From Eubacteriales bacterium (GTDB taxonomy: Bacteria; Bacillota; Clostridia; Tissierellales; GPF-1), in NCBI GenBank assembly GCA_030625815.1, contig DAOUQF010000003.1, forward strand, positions 1-64,000: DNA of 64,000 nucleotides. Direction: 5' to 3'. Below, one piece after another: positions 36,682 through 45,311 of this stretch. The notes under the pieces were generated by a model that worked only from the letters and a program-made list of their open reading frames with translations, was not told where the DNA came from and did not search any database. Positions within the stretch are counted from its first letter, which is position 1, and each line of letters starts with the position of its first letter. The translations under genes were made by a program, and so were the position numbers.

Positions 36682-36863
36682 TAAATACCACTATTCATAT
36701 GTTGGATTATCCTTCCTTGAACAACTTTTATAATCTCATAGACTTGTTCCTCAATGAAAAGTTGAAACACACCCCTCAAATTGCCAGAATCATCCCAGAT
36801 CACCCTGATTTTCTCTCGATCCACAGTTTGGCTATCGCTATAAATCTTTACAATTTTTATCAT
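36681..36863 (-). pseudogene. Relic of a fourth beta-propeller paralogue (C-terminus only)
   Basis: 60 residues. The last 35, WDDSGNLRGVFQLFIEEQVY and then EIIKVVQGRIIQ, align with DEGGNIKVVVQLFVVEQVN and AMTKVVHRKTIQ of the neighbouring paralogue C. The rest of the protein is missing and there is no ribosome binding site at the first ATG. It keeps its own terminator. It is probably the tail of a deleted fourth copy. Confidence 0.6.
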
Positions 36864-36876
36864 TTCTGTCTATAAA

Positions 36877-36905
36877 TTCACAAAATTTTATATGCGTGCT
36901 ATAAT
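36877..36905 (+). promoter_or_regulatory. Promoter of the response regulator gene
   Basis: TTCACA (36877-36882), a 17-base spacer, and TATAAT (36900-36905), with ATGCGTGC before the -10 box (extended -10 TG). The same ATGCGTG-N-TATAAT context recurs at 43672. Confidence 0.65.
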
Positions 36906-36932
36906 AAAAGTACTACAAGCGAGGGCTATCAA

Positions 36933-37622
36933 ATGAACGAGAAGATACTGATTGTTGAAGATGATCTAGATATTGCGAAATTAATGAGACTATTCCTAAA
37001 AAAGGAAGGCTATCAGGTTTACCATGCGCCCGATGGACAAACTGCCATTGGGTTATTCAGGGAAGTGAATCCCGACCTGATTATCCTGGATATCATGTTG
37101 CCGGATTCCAACGGCAAGGTACTCTGCGAGAACTTCCGTCACCTTACTTTGTCTCCGATCCTCTTTGTTACGGCTTTACATGATGAAGAAGACCGCATCG
37201 AAGGTCTTGACTTGGGAGCGGACGATTATCTGTCAAAACCCTTTAGTATGAAAGAGTTGGCGGCACGCGTGCGAGCGCAACTGCGCCGCGCCAATTTCTA
37301 TGCTCATGATCAACAGCATACAGTTCTGCGCTTCAAAGGGATGGTTGTCAATCTGGAAAACTTAACCGTCATCGTCAAAGGAGCCAGTGTTAGTTTAACG
37401 GAAAGCGAGTTTACCCTGCTTTCTTCCATGGCCAAAGAACCAGGAAAAATATTCCATTACGAAAGGCTTTATCAGGAAATCACCGGTCAAGCTTCCCACG
37501 GCGACTACGGCGCGCTTTTAACAACCATGAGTCGCTTGAGAAAGAAAATCGAATTGCATCCCAACTTCAAATACATCCACACGGTTCGGGGAAACGGTTA
37601 TAAATTTAGCGAGTTCGTTTAA
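36933..37622 (+). CDS. OmpR/PhoB-family response regulator
   Basis: 229 residues. The receiver domain (about 1-118) has the acidic pair ED, the phospho-acceptor in ILDIMLPD and Lys in LSKPFS. The winged-helix DNA-binding domain (about 130-228) ends TVRGNGYKF. Such regulators bind direct repeats spaced by one helical turn, which fits the GTAAG-N5-GTAAG motif seen nearby (inference). It converges on the sensor kinase gene rather than preceding it in one operon. Confidence 0.93.
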   Translation: MNEKILIVEDDLDIAKLMRLFLKKEGYQVYHAPDGQTAIGLFREVNPDLIILDIMLPDSNGKVLCENFRHLTLSPILFVTALHDEEDRIEGLDLGADDYLSKPFSMKELAARVRAQLRRANFYAHDQQHTVLRFKGMVVNLENLTVIVKGASVSLTESEFTLLSSMAKEPGKIFHYERLYQEITGQASHGDYGALLTTMSRLRKKIELHPNFKYIHTVRGNGYKFSEFV

Positions 37623-37626
37623 ATCA

Positions 37627-37676
37627 AAGAGCACTCCAAATGGTAGATAGAAACTCTAACCTTTGGAGTGCTCTTT
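37627..37676. terminator. Bidirectional terminator between response regulator and kinase
   Basis: AGAGCACTCCAAA pairs with TTTGGAGTGCTCT. T-rich stretches flank it on both strands, so it can end both convergent genes. Confidence 0.75.
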
Positions 37677-37679
37677 ATC

Positions 37680-40157
37680 TTATGAACTCACTTTTTCCAA
37701 TTCAATCGTAAATACGGCACCTTGTCCAACTCGACTCTGAACTTTTATCTCACCATTATGCAATTCAACAATCTCTTTCACAATTGCAAGACCCAGTCCA
37801 GAACCTCCCTCGTCAGAACTTCTTGAACGGGAGACTTTATAAAACTCATCAAAGACCATGGGCAAATCTTCACGCGGAATGCCGATGCCATTATCTTCGA
37901 CATCAATCGCAATGACCTTCTCCAAAATTCTCAAACGCAGCGTAATTCTACCGCTGTTCTTCGAAAACTTGATCGCGTTTTGAATCAAATTCGTCAACGC
38001 CTTTTCCATTAAGAATCCATCGATTTGTATAAACGCCTCATTTTCCGGCAACTCCAGTTGATAGTCATTCCCTGAACGCTTCACCACAATCATTGTGCCA
38101 AAATGTACCGTCTTCAAAAATTGCTTTGCGGAATACAAATCTGCATTCAGCTCAACCTGCTTGGCTTGCAATTTTGACAAATTTAGAATATCACCAACCA
38201 TGCGATCGAGTGTATCTACCTTTCGCGTAATCAAATCATAGAATTCAGGTTTCTCATCCTCTTCGATCAACTCTTCTTGAAGCGCTTCAGTCGAGCCACG
38301 AATCGCGGTGAGCGGCGTCCGCAAATCATGGGAAATATGCATCAACATCCGATCTTTATCCTGATTTGCCTTCACTGCTTTTTTCCGTTCCTTGTCAGCT
38401 TCCGACCATGCAATTTCCGCTTCTTCTTTCGCAACCACAACCCCATAGAAAGAGCGATATGTCAAAAACAAACTCCCCGCCAAGGCCAATGCCATCGCCA
38501 CAATCACACCATAGAAAAAGATTTCATTTCGGTCCGACTGCGGAGCGACCATCGCTCGCTCCGCTAGACGATCCCGATCAATGGTTTCAATGCATTTATT
38601 CAAAATCGAAGCCAAAATCGGTTGATTGGGTTGTACCGCCATCTGCATTAACGCATTTTTCTCAATCTCCCCAACTATTTTTAGGCGATCATAGCCAAAA
38701 AATGCCTGCTGATAACTAAACACCGATATTTCAACAACCACATAGTCCGCACGCTTCGTTTCCACTGCTCGAAATGCTTCCCCCTGATCACTGACCGTCA
38801 GAATCCGAATGTTCTCTGACATATGCTCTAAATAATCATTTATCCAATACCCTTCGGGTACGGCGACAATAGAACCTTCCAGCTCCGTTACTTTTGACAT
38901 CACCTTCGGATTATTCGCTTCTCCAACAATCGTAACCGTATGGCTGCTATAGGGCCTTGTAAAGAGCATCCATTCTTTTCGCTCCTCCGTTACCGTCACA
39001 CATGAGAGCAAGTCCAAATCCCCTGAGCGAAAATCCTGAAGCACCTGATTCCATGACAGGGTTTTCACCTTCGGATCATATACAAATTGAATGCCTGTCA
39101 TCTCTGTTATTTCTTTCAGATACTCAATCCCCAGTCCCTGGGGTTCACCGTTCTCATCGACAAATTCAATAGGCATGTAATCGCTGATAAAACCAACCCT
39201 AAGCTTCGGATGTCCAGCCAAATAATTCTTTTCGGCTTCAGTCAACTTCAACACATTGGTGTTGTATTTACGATACTGTTGGCTAATCAACGCCCCCAAT
39301 TCATTCTCCATCTGATACTCAATCTCTTTTCGCAAAATGGATGCTATTTTTTCTTCCTTTCTGACAGCAAGCCCATATCCATAGAAAAGATTGCGAAAGG
39401 TGAATGCAACATTAATCGGTGTATTCGTAATATCGATAACCGTATAATTCCCCGTATCCAAAATATACGCATCGATTTCATGATTCATTAACGCTTCCGG
39501 CAATTTCAGTTTTTCATTGTAAAAAACAGGTTGAAATTGCAATTCCGGATATTGATCAAGTACGTCTTCGTAATCGGAGCGAAACCGAAATCCAATCCGC
39601 AGATCATATAAATCATAAATTTCTTTCACCAATTCGCCTTCCAGCGTATAACAAGCGAGAGGAAATTCCACAAAAGGAGGAAGGAAAGTCAAAAACTCTT
39701 TTCTCTCCTCAGAGTCGACCAACCCCAAAACAAAATCGACGGATCCTTCCATTAATTTGCGTTCCAGCGAATCAATATTCATGGCAGGCTTGATCGCAAT
39801 GTCGATTCCCAAATCCCGCTCAAAAATCTGTAATTCCTCCGGCGTGAAATCCCAAAAGCTCCCCGATTCATCTCTGTCCAATTGTGCATCCGCAAACTTT
39901 TTTTGATTCTCCCTTAAGGTTTCATCCAACACGATTGTCTCTTCTTTCGAACCGCCAATGCCATCGAGGAAAACATCGAAAATATCTTGAACGGTGACGC
40001 CCAATACAAAGGTTCTTCCTTGGACAGACTCCAAATACTCAATTTCGTCTTCGCTTAAAAACGCTGGATAGGATTTCGCATCTGCAAAAGCCGCATCATA
40101 AGAAATATTTGTGAAAATCAAACCAATTGCCAAGAAGAGCATCAGCATTCGTCTCAT
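37680..40157 (-). CDS. Sensor histidine kinase with two extracellular solute-binding domains
   Basis: 825 residues from ATG 40157, which follows GACGGAGTGATTCT; the signal peptide starts there. Two SBP_bac_3 domains in tandem (about 40-270 and 275-500) face outward, then one TM (about 515-535), HisKA with SHDLRTPLTAIRG (phospho-His about 610), and HATPase with NLIQNAIKFSKN, DNGIGIP and GSGLGLAIV. This is the EvgS/BvgS layout without the extra receiver and HPt domains. Its likely partner is the convergent response regulator at 36933. Confidence 0.92.
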   Translation of the reverse strand: MRRMLMLFLAIGLIFTNISYDAAFADAKSYPAFLSEDEIEYLESVQGRTFVLGVTVQDIFDVFLDGIGGSKEETIVLDETLRENQKKFADAQLDRDESGSFWDFTPEELQIFERDLGIDIAIKPAMNIDSLERKLMEGSVDFVLGLVDSEERKEFLTFLPPFVEFPLACYTLEGELVKEIYDLYDLRIGFRFRSDYEDVLDQYPELQFQPVFYNEKLKLPEALMNHEIDAYILDTGNYTVIDITNTPINVAFTFRNLFYGYGLAVRKEEKIASILRKEIEYQMENELGALISQQYRKYNTNVLKLTEAEKNYLAGHPKLRVGFISDYMPIEFVDENGEPQGLGIEYLKEITEMTGIQFVYDPKVKTLSWNQVLQDFRSGDLDLLSCVTVTEERKEWMLFTRPYSSHTVTIVGEANNPKVMSKVTELEGSIVAVPEGYWINDYLEHMSENIRILTVSDQGEAFRAVETKRADYVVVEISVFSYQQAFFGYDRLKIVGEIEKNALMQMAVQPNQPILASILNKCIETIDRDRLAERAMVAPQSDRNEIFFYGVIVAMALALAGSLFLTYRSFYGVVVAKEEAEIAWSEADKERKKAVKANQDKDRMLMHISHDLRTPLTAIRGSTEALQEELIEEDEKPEFYDLITRKVDTLDRMVGDILNLSKLQAKQVELNADLYSAKQFLKTVHFGTMIVVKRSGNDYQLELPENEAFIQIDGFLMEKALTNLIQNAIKFSKNSGRITLRLRILEKVIAIDVEDNGIGIPREDLPMVFDEFYKVSRSRSSDEGGSGLGLAIVKEIVELHNGEIKVQSRVGQGAVFTIELEKVSS

Positions 40158-40190
40158 AGAATCACTCCGTCTTATTACCATAATAGCCTT

Positions 40191-40290
40191 ATTATAACAC
40201 AAAGAGAGATCCCCCGGCGTCTGCCGAGGGATCGGGGAATAGATGTATTGTAGGGAAATGCCGTACCGGGAAAATACGACATCTACAGTA
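40191..40290 (-). other. Structured leader/intergenic element upstream of the sensor kinase
   Basis: Two folds are evident. TAGATGT (40240-40246) pairs with ACATCTA (40279-40285), with an inner GTATT/AATAC pairing and a loop rich in GGGAAA. GATCCCCCGGC (40208-40218) pairs with GCCGAGGGATC (40223-40233). On the minus strand the second hairpin is followed by TCTCTTT and then by TG-N-TATAAT (40196-40191). It could be a cis-regulatory RNA, a second terminator or an operator. It matches no riboswitch class I recognise. Confidence 0.4.
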
Positions 40291-40401
40291 TACCTCACTT
40301 CATACTAAGTTGCAATATCATTCAGTAATTTTTTATGTGAATACATGAAAACGTTTTTCATAAACCAATAAATGTTTATTCGATGTGTTATTTTATAAAC
40401 A

Positions 40402-40428
40402 AAAAGCGACCCAAATTGGATCGCTTTT
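40402..40428 (-). terminator. Terminator after the 678-residue SLH protein
   Basis: AAAAGCGA pairs with TCGCTTTT with a CCAA/TTGG extension. On the minus strand it ends in TTTTTGTTTAT. Confidence 0.75.
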
Positions 40429-40431
40429 CCC

Positions 40432-42468
40432 TTATCGATTAAACAAACGGTACATAACTGTCGCTGCTTCCGAACGTTTCAATCCATCATTCAATGATAA
40501 TACGCCATTATATCCTTCGATTAATCCTGCCTTAATCACTTTGGCAAGATCTGCTCGATGCAAGGTTGGAATTTGATCCGCATCTGTATATGCTGACAGA
40601 ATCGTTTCAACTTCCTCCTCAGCGATCTCTTCGTCAATCGCATAACTCAGCATCACCATCATCCCCAAACGAGTTGCCGCTTGCTCCGGCAAGAAGGATG
40701 CTACCGTACCGCCATAAATCAATCCATTGGCATATGCCGCATCGACATACGGCTTAAACCAGTCGTCCGCCTTTACGTCTTCGAAAAATGAAGGTGCACC
40801 ATTCAATGGCAGATTTTCAACATTTACCAACATCTTCACAAACTCGGCACGCGTCACAGAATCCTCTGGAACAAATCGGCCTGTTCCATCCCCATTAATG
40901 ACATGTTTTGCCGCCATGGATCGGACATATGAATTTGACCAATGCGTTGACATATCTGTAAAAGTTGTCACAACATTCAAAATCACATATTCACTTAAGT
41001 GGGTTAATTCCGCTACCAGCTTACCGTCTTCTATTCGCCCGCTGACAAATTCATAGTACCCGGTTTCCTGATTATAACGATACAATCCCAATGTGTCAAA
41101 ATAGGCTGGCAAGATATTGTCTAGAGGCACTTCGACGTGCAATGGATTTGCACGATAATCAGTTAATCGCGTTTGTCCCGTCTGCTCAACCAACCAAAAA
41201 TTGATATCAAACCCCAGAGCAAGACCACGAGTTACCGCCACTTGACGCAAGCCCGGATCTTCGACAGCAGCTTCAAGACTTGACGGTGCTGAAGTTCGAA
41301 TGAATTGCAAATTCAACTCTCCGGTTGCGTCCGAAAAGACAACGCCAGGAATCGTTAACTTCCGTTCGCCAAGATGCAAAACAACGTCCATCCCCCCCTC
41401 CGACAAGGCTTCAACAGCTGCTTCAGGAATTGTGATCACGACCTGTTCAGCCACCTCTGCCGGTACAGCTGTTTCAGGAACCATAATCTCTACAGCGGTG
41501 CCCTCCGCCGCTGCCGCCGCTTGCTCGACTGCCGTCGTGATCGCCGCTTCATCGATCAATACCTTCGTAACCGTTTCCCCCGGTATCACTTCGATTGCAC
41601 CGCCATCAACAACGCCTGGATTTTCAGGCGCCGGGTCAGGAGGCAGAATCAGTATAAATCCACCCCCGCTGCCGCCCCCGCCGGTGTCCGGTTTCGTCGA
41701 ATATTCATGCAAGAAACCAAATGCTGTCAACGCATCCACCATCTTCTGTCGATTCGCTGCATCCTTTGCAATGTATATATCAAGCTGATCATTTAGATAA
41801 GCTTCAAGATCTGCCGCAACACTATCAAAATCAAACCCGGATCCAATGTTCGCAAACACTGATTCAGCAACTTCCGAGACGCTGTAAGCGCCGGAAGACG
41901 AACCAAAATTCAAAGTCTGTCCATCGTTCACATCAATTGATGTGGCTCCGGGAATGCGGCCCAAATCAAATTTCAATTGATCCGTATAGGTGTCATAAAT
42001 CGCAATCTTCTTCTCTTGTGCCAATTTGCCCATATAATAGACCGCCGCGCCTACCTTTGATCCATCGTCCAAGTCCAAATCCATCGAATTGATTCCATCG
42101 ATTAGTTCAGGCGCTTGTCCGCTGACAATCCCCGCCAAATCATCGTAAACTTCGGTTTTGCTTCCTTGCGACTGCCCGTCAAGTACTGCCACCATTCCAC
42201 CGTAAAGATCATTAAAAACAACTTCCGACAGCTCAACCTCTATTCCATCCCGAAATGTTTCGGGCGAACCACTGTAAAACGTGGTTGGATCATCGATATA
42301 ATCCAATGCAGTGTCATATGCATCAAATACATCCTCTAAATCAGCGCTCAGAAAAAGTGCTGTTAACGCCGATACCCCAGAATACCCTGTGGTCACCTCT
42401 GCAAACGCCGTTGGAATCATTGTGACAATCATAACTAGAATAATAAGATAACTACTGACTCGCTTCAT
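40432..42468 (-). CDS. SLH-domain surface protein, 678 residues
   Basis: A signal peptide (about 1-23) precedes a helical N-terminal part (about 30-265) and a Gly-rich linker (GGGGSGGGF). An Ala/Glu/Val-rich beta region (about 300-480) follows, resembling the pre-SLH domain of the 2,111-residue protein (FDINFWLVEQTG, LTHLSEYVIL), and then three SLH repeats (about 500-678; GTGRFVPEDSVTRAEF). It would be held on the wall polymer. Its ATG (after ATAGGAGGACCAA) lies inside the end of the upstream SLH gene with 17 bases of overlap, so the two are coupled. Confidence 0.85.
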   Translation of the reverse strand: MKRVSSYLIILVMIVTMIPTAFAEVTTGYSGVSALTALFLSADLEDVFDAYDTALDYIDDPTTFYSGSPETFRDGIEVELSEVVFNDLYGGMVAVLDGQSQGSKTEVYDDLAGIVSGQAPELIDGINSMDLDLDDGSKVGAAVYYMGKLAQEKKIAIYDTYTDQLKFDLGRIPGATSIDVNDGQTLNFGSSSGAYSVSEVAESVFANIGSGFDFDSVAADLEAYLNDQLDIYIAKDAANRQKMVDALTAFGFLHEYSTKPDTGGGGSGGGFILILPPDPAPENPGVVDGGAIEVIPGETVTKVLIDEAAITTAVEQAAAAAEGTAVEIMVPETAVPAEVAEQVVITIPEAAVEALSEGGMDVVLHLGERKLTIPGVVFSDATGELNLQFIRTSAPSSLEAAVEDPGLRQVAVTRGLALGFDINFWLVEQTGQTRLTDYRANPLHVEVPLDNILPAYFDTLGLYRYNQETGYYEFVSGRIEDGKLVAELTHLSEYVILNVVTTFTDMSTHWSNSYVRSMAAKHVINGDGTGRFVPEDSVTRAEFVKMLVNVENLPLNGAPSFFEDVKADDWFKPYVDAAYANGLIYGGTVASFLPEQAATRLGMMVMLSYAIDEEIAEEEVETILSAYTDADQIPTLHRADLAKVIKAGLIEGYNGVLSLNDGLKRSEAATVMYRLFNR

Positions 42469-43531
42469 TTGGTCCTCCTATCCCTTGCATCCATAAGATT
42501 TTTTTATAAAAACGGTTTGACATGACAGCCGCCTCAGCCCTGGTAATCGGATCCGCTGGTTTCAATTCACCTTCCCAGCCTTTCACAAATCCCAGTGTTA
42601 CAGCCTGTTCAAATGCCTCTCGGTATTCTGGTTTAATCTGATTTGCATCTTTAAATTCTTGTAAATCAGCCGGCTCAATCTTTTCAAATTCGAAAGCCTG
42701 ATACGCTCCCATTAAATAGCCAATCACTTCTTCTCGTGTTGCAAACGCCATTAATCGTTCTTCTGACTCAAACTCGATAATTCCCAATCCCCACGCTCGC
42801 CTTAATGGCTTGAAATACCATACCGACTCGCTGCACTGAATGACAATTTGCGGAATTTTCGTATCATCGTACACAGCAATTCGAGTTACCATGGCAAGAA
42901 TTTCAATGCGCGAGATATAATCATCCGGATAAAAAGCTCCTTTTCGCTTACCGTTCACGATCCCCAAGGATGCCAGTGCCGTTACTTCGCCTTTTGACCA
43001 ATGCTCATTCAAATCCTCAAACTGCGGGATTTCCGCCAGGGTCTGTATGGTCAAATGTCGAAGACCATGCTTATATGCATTAATTTGTGCCGCAGTGAAT
43101 TCAATCGTCGGCTCCTCCGCAACAGCAGTAGGCGCTTCCAATGATCCCTTCGCATTTGCACGATTCAAATCACTTAATGCATCCTGATCCTCCGATCGAA
43201 ACGCATCCACCAAATCCATGCGATCCTCGCGGCTCCAGGTTTTCAGCTTGCGTATATTCGATTGAACTTGCGAAAGGCTGTATCCCTTCGCTTCAATCTT
43301 TGCAATCTGCTCTTCCGATAGAAGAAAAGAAAGATTCTTCGCCAAGCCTTCCAAACTCGCATCCGAATCCATGGCGCCTTCCATAATTTCATAATATTTT
43401 GCTTGCTCCGAGGAAGAAAAACTATCAAACTCCTCAAAAATCGCATCCATCTGAGACATATCGACAGAATCTGCAAACCCAATTCCGTACACAAAAATTA
43501 TCAAAAATCCAACAATGATTCCTTTCCTCAT
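42452..43531 (-). CDS. SLH-domain surface protein, 359 residues
   Basis: ATG 43531 follows AAAAGGAGCGATCCG. A signal peptide (about 1-20) precedes a helical region (about 22-130) and SLH-like repeats (about 170-350; e.g. GAFYPDDYISRIEI and GELKPADPITRAEA). It forms a two-gene operon with the 678-residue SLH protein. The middle repeat is degenerate. Confidence 0.82.
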   Translation of the reverse strand: MRKGIIVGFLIIFVYGIGFADSVDMSQMDAIFEEFDSFSSSEQAKYYEIMEGAMDSDASLEGLAKNLSFLLSEEQIAKIEAKGYSLSQVQSNIRKLKTWSREDRMDLVDAFRSEDQDALSDLNRANAKGSLEAPTAVAEEPTIEFTAAQINAYKHGLRHLTIQTLAEIPQFEDLNEHWSKGEVTALASLGIVNGKRKGAFYPDDYISRIEILAMVTRIAVYDDTKIPQIVIQCSESVWYFKPLRRAWGLGIIEFESEERLMAFATREEVIGYLMGAYQAFEFEKIEPADLQEFKDANQIKPEYREAFEQAVTLGFVKGWEGELKPADPITRAEAAVMSNRFYKKILWMQGIGGPNEASQ

Positions 43532-43648
43532 CGGATCGCTCCTTTTGTCGCATTCACTCCATTATTTTGTTTATTCCTGTCAAATCGTACAAAAGTTCAA
43601 CTGAATCATTTAATGATTTTTGTTAATTTTTTCCTTTTTTCATTAAAA

Positions 43649-43694
43649 TTGCACAGTTTCTTCATGCGTGTTATAATATGTAAGAAATCGTAAG
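43649..43694 (+). promoter_or_regulatory. Promoter of the small membrane protein with GTAAG repeat over the start site
   Basis: TTGCAC (43649-43654), a 17-base spacer, and TATAAT (43672-43677), with TG just before the -10 box. GTAAGAAATCGTAAG (43680-43694) follows, directly over the expected transcription start. Unlike the other copies it lies downstream of the -10 box, so here a bound regulator would repress. Confidence 0.55.
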
Positions 43695-43706
43695 AAAAAA
43701 GGAAGT

Positions 43707-43886
43707 ATGAATATGCCGATACTGCGAAGTGCCCTTAAGAAAAAAAATATGGCGAAACATGATAAAAACACTTATCAGAACTCTGACTATCGCCTAACCA
43801 AGAAGGAACAAGAATCGCTCAGCATTATGCGAATCCTGCTCGTCTTGCCAATTCTATTAATGCTTATACTTTACGTCGCTAACTAA
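43707..43886 (+). CDS. Small membrane protein, 59 residues
   Basis: ATG 43707 follows AAAAAAGGAAGT. The N-terminal half is basic and polar (MNMPILRSALKKKN..., YRLTKKEQESLS). The C-terminal end is one hydrophobic segment (IMRILLVLPILLMLILYVAN), so the protein is tail-anchored. The stop overlaps the end of the convergent PHP phosphatase gene by four bases. No family was recognised. The strong promoter and ribosome binding site suggest a real gene. Confidence 0.6.
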   Translation: MNMPILRSALKKKNMAKHDKNTYQNSDYRLTKKEQESLSIMRILLVLPILLMLILYVAN

Positions 43887-44611
43887 CGGCGTTTTTTTAT
43901 TTCTTGATCCATAAGCACCTTTTTCGGATTCTCAATCATAACTTGCTGCACAAATTCCTTCCCGACGTATTGCTCGATTCGCTTTTTCACTTCCGCCAGG
44001 TTTCGACAATTCCGAATCAACCCATGTGTATCAGTTGCAAGAAAATCAATTTGTTTTTCTTTCAACAGGGCAATCGCCGCTTTATGAAACATCCCGGAAC
44101 CCGTTGGATCACACGCTTCCAATGTGACCTGAACAAACCCTCCCGCTTTTCGAAAAGCGCGAACAATCGAAATATCTTTTTTCACGCTGCCCATTCGTTC
44201 CGGATGCGCCAAAATTGGAAAATATCCCCGTAATTTCATTTCATAAACCAATTCTTCCGCTTCTTCACCACTCTCTAAGCGCATCGCTTCAACAAGGACA
44301 TATCGGCTGTTCGCCAAAGTCAAAATCCCTTCTTTGTCAATTCGTCGTACAAATCGCCTATAGTTTTCAACCGCATGTTCCATCCCCAAATACAATTGAA
44401 TCGGAATGGCTCGAGTTTCTTCTTGAAAGCGAGCAAATCGATCCTGTAGCCAATCCATGTTTTTCTCGCCTGCGAAAGCCCAGCTATGCGGGGTTACAAT
44501 GATATCCGTCACTCCATTCTCTGTGGCTTGTTTCATCAAAACAAGCGATTCCTCCAAAGAAAGAGGACCATCATCCACTCGATACAACAAATGACTATGG
44601 ATATCAATCAT
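43883..44611 (-). CDS. PHP-type tyrosine-protein phosphatase (CpsB/CapC/YwqE family)
   Basis: 242 residues from ATG 44611, with TAGGAGAAACGGTA before it; the first in-frame ATG at 44686 is inside the kinase gene. Metal-binding motifs MIDIHSHLL, VTPHSW, GMEH, ILAHPERM and LATDTHG are all present. It removes phosphate from the C-terminal tyrosines of the partner kinase and so controls capsule polymer length. It overlaps the kinase gene by 8 bases. Confidence 0.9.
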   Translation of the reverse strand: MIDIHSHLLYRVDDGPLSLEESLVLMKQATENGVTDIIVTPHSWAFAGEKNMDWLQDRFARFQEETRAIPIQLYLGMEHAVENYRRFVRRIDKEGILTLANSRYVLVEAMRLESGEEAEELVYEMKLRGYFPILAHPERMGSVKKDISIVRAFRKAGGFVQVTLEACDPTGSGMFHKAAIALLKEKQIDFLATDTHGLIRNCRNLAEVKKRIEQYVGKEFVQQVMIENPKKVLMDQEIKKRR

Positions 44612-45311
44612 TACCGTTTCTCCTACGAGACTTTGACCTCTCCCCATAATAATGGTTATACACATATCCGTAATAGCCGCCTTCATCCATCGGCACCTTG
44701 TTGAGAATCACCCCAAGAATTTGAATGCCAATGTCTTCCAACTGCATCTTGGCATGTTCCAATCCGCGCACATCTTCTTGTTCGACCGCTGCAACCAAAA
44801 TCACTCCGTCCGTCATGCGCGACAAGACCGCCGCATCGGTTACCATGCCCACCGGCGGCGTATCGAATAGGATAAAGTCATACTCCGCTTCAATCTCGTT
44901 AATCATTTCAATAAATCGCTTCGATCCCAATATTTCAGAAGGATTTGGCGGTTTTTGCCCCGTCGTCAACAAAACAAGATTCTCTTCTTCAGTCTTTTGA
45001 ATCACGTCCCGGATAAGTTCCTCTCCGAGCAAAACTTCCATCGATCCCACAATATTGGATACACCAAAGAAACGATGCTGTTTCGGCTTGCGAAAATCGC
45101 AATCCACGATCAGCACTTTATGCCCCGCCTCCGCTAAGGCCAATCCCAAATTCCCTGTTACAGAAGATTTCCCCTCGGAAGGACCTGCACTGGTCAGCAA
45201 TACTTTTTTCAAGTCATTATCTATATTCATAAATTGCAGATTAGTGCGTACTTTTCGGTATGCCTCTGCAACCGGTGAACTGTCGTGTTTCCGAATTTTA
45301 TGTTCTGCCAT
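44604..45311 (-). CDS. Capsule tyrosine-protein kinase (CpsD/CapB, BY-kinase)
   Basis: 235 residues. Walker A SAGPSEGKSSV, Walker A' LIVDCDFRKP and Walker B FILFDTPP are in order, and the C-terminus is a Tyr cluster (GGYYGYVYNHYYGE) that is autophosphorylated. It works with the membrane adaptor encoded just upstream, whose stop directly abuts this ATG, and is reset by the PHP phosphatase encoded downstream. Confidence 0.93.
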   Translation of the reverse strand: MAEHKIRKHDSSPVAEAYRKVRTNLQFMNIDNDLKKVLLTSAGPSEGKSSVTGNLGLALAEAGHKVLIVDCDFRKPKQHRFFGVSNIVGSMEVLLGEELIRDVIQKTEEENLVLLTTGQKPPNPSEILGSKRFIEMINEIEAEYDFILFDTPPVGMVTDAAVLSRMTDGVILVAAVEQEDVRGLEHAKMQLEDIGIQILGVILNKVPMDEGGYYGYVYNHYYGERSKSRRRNGND

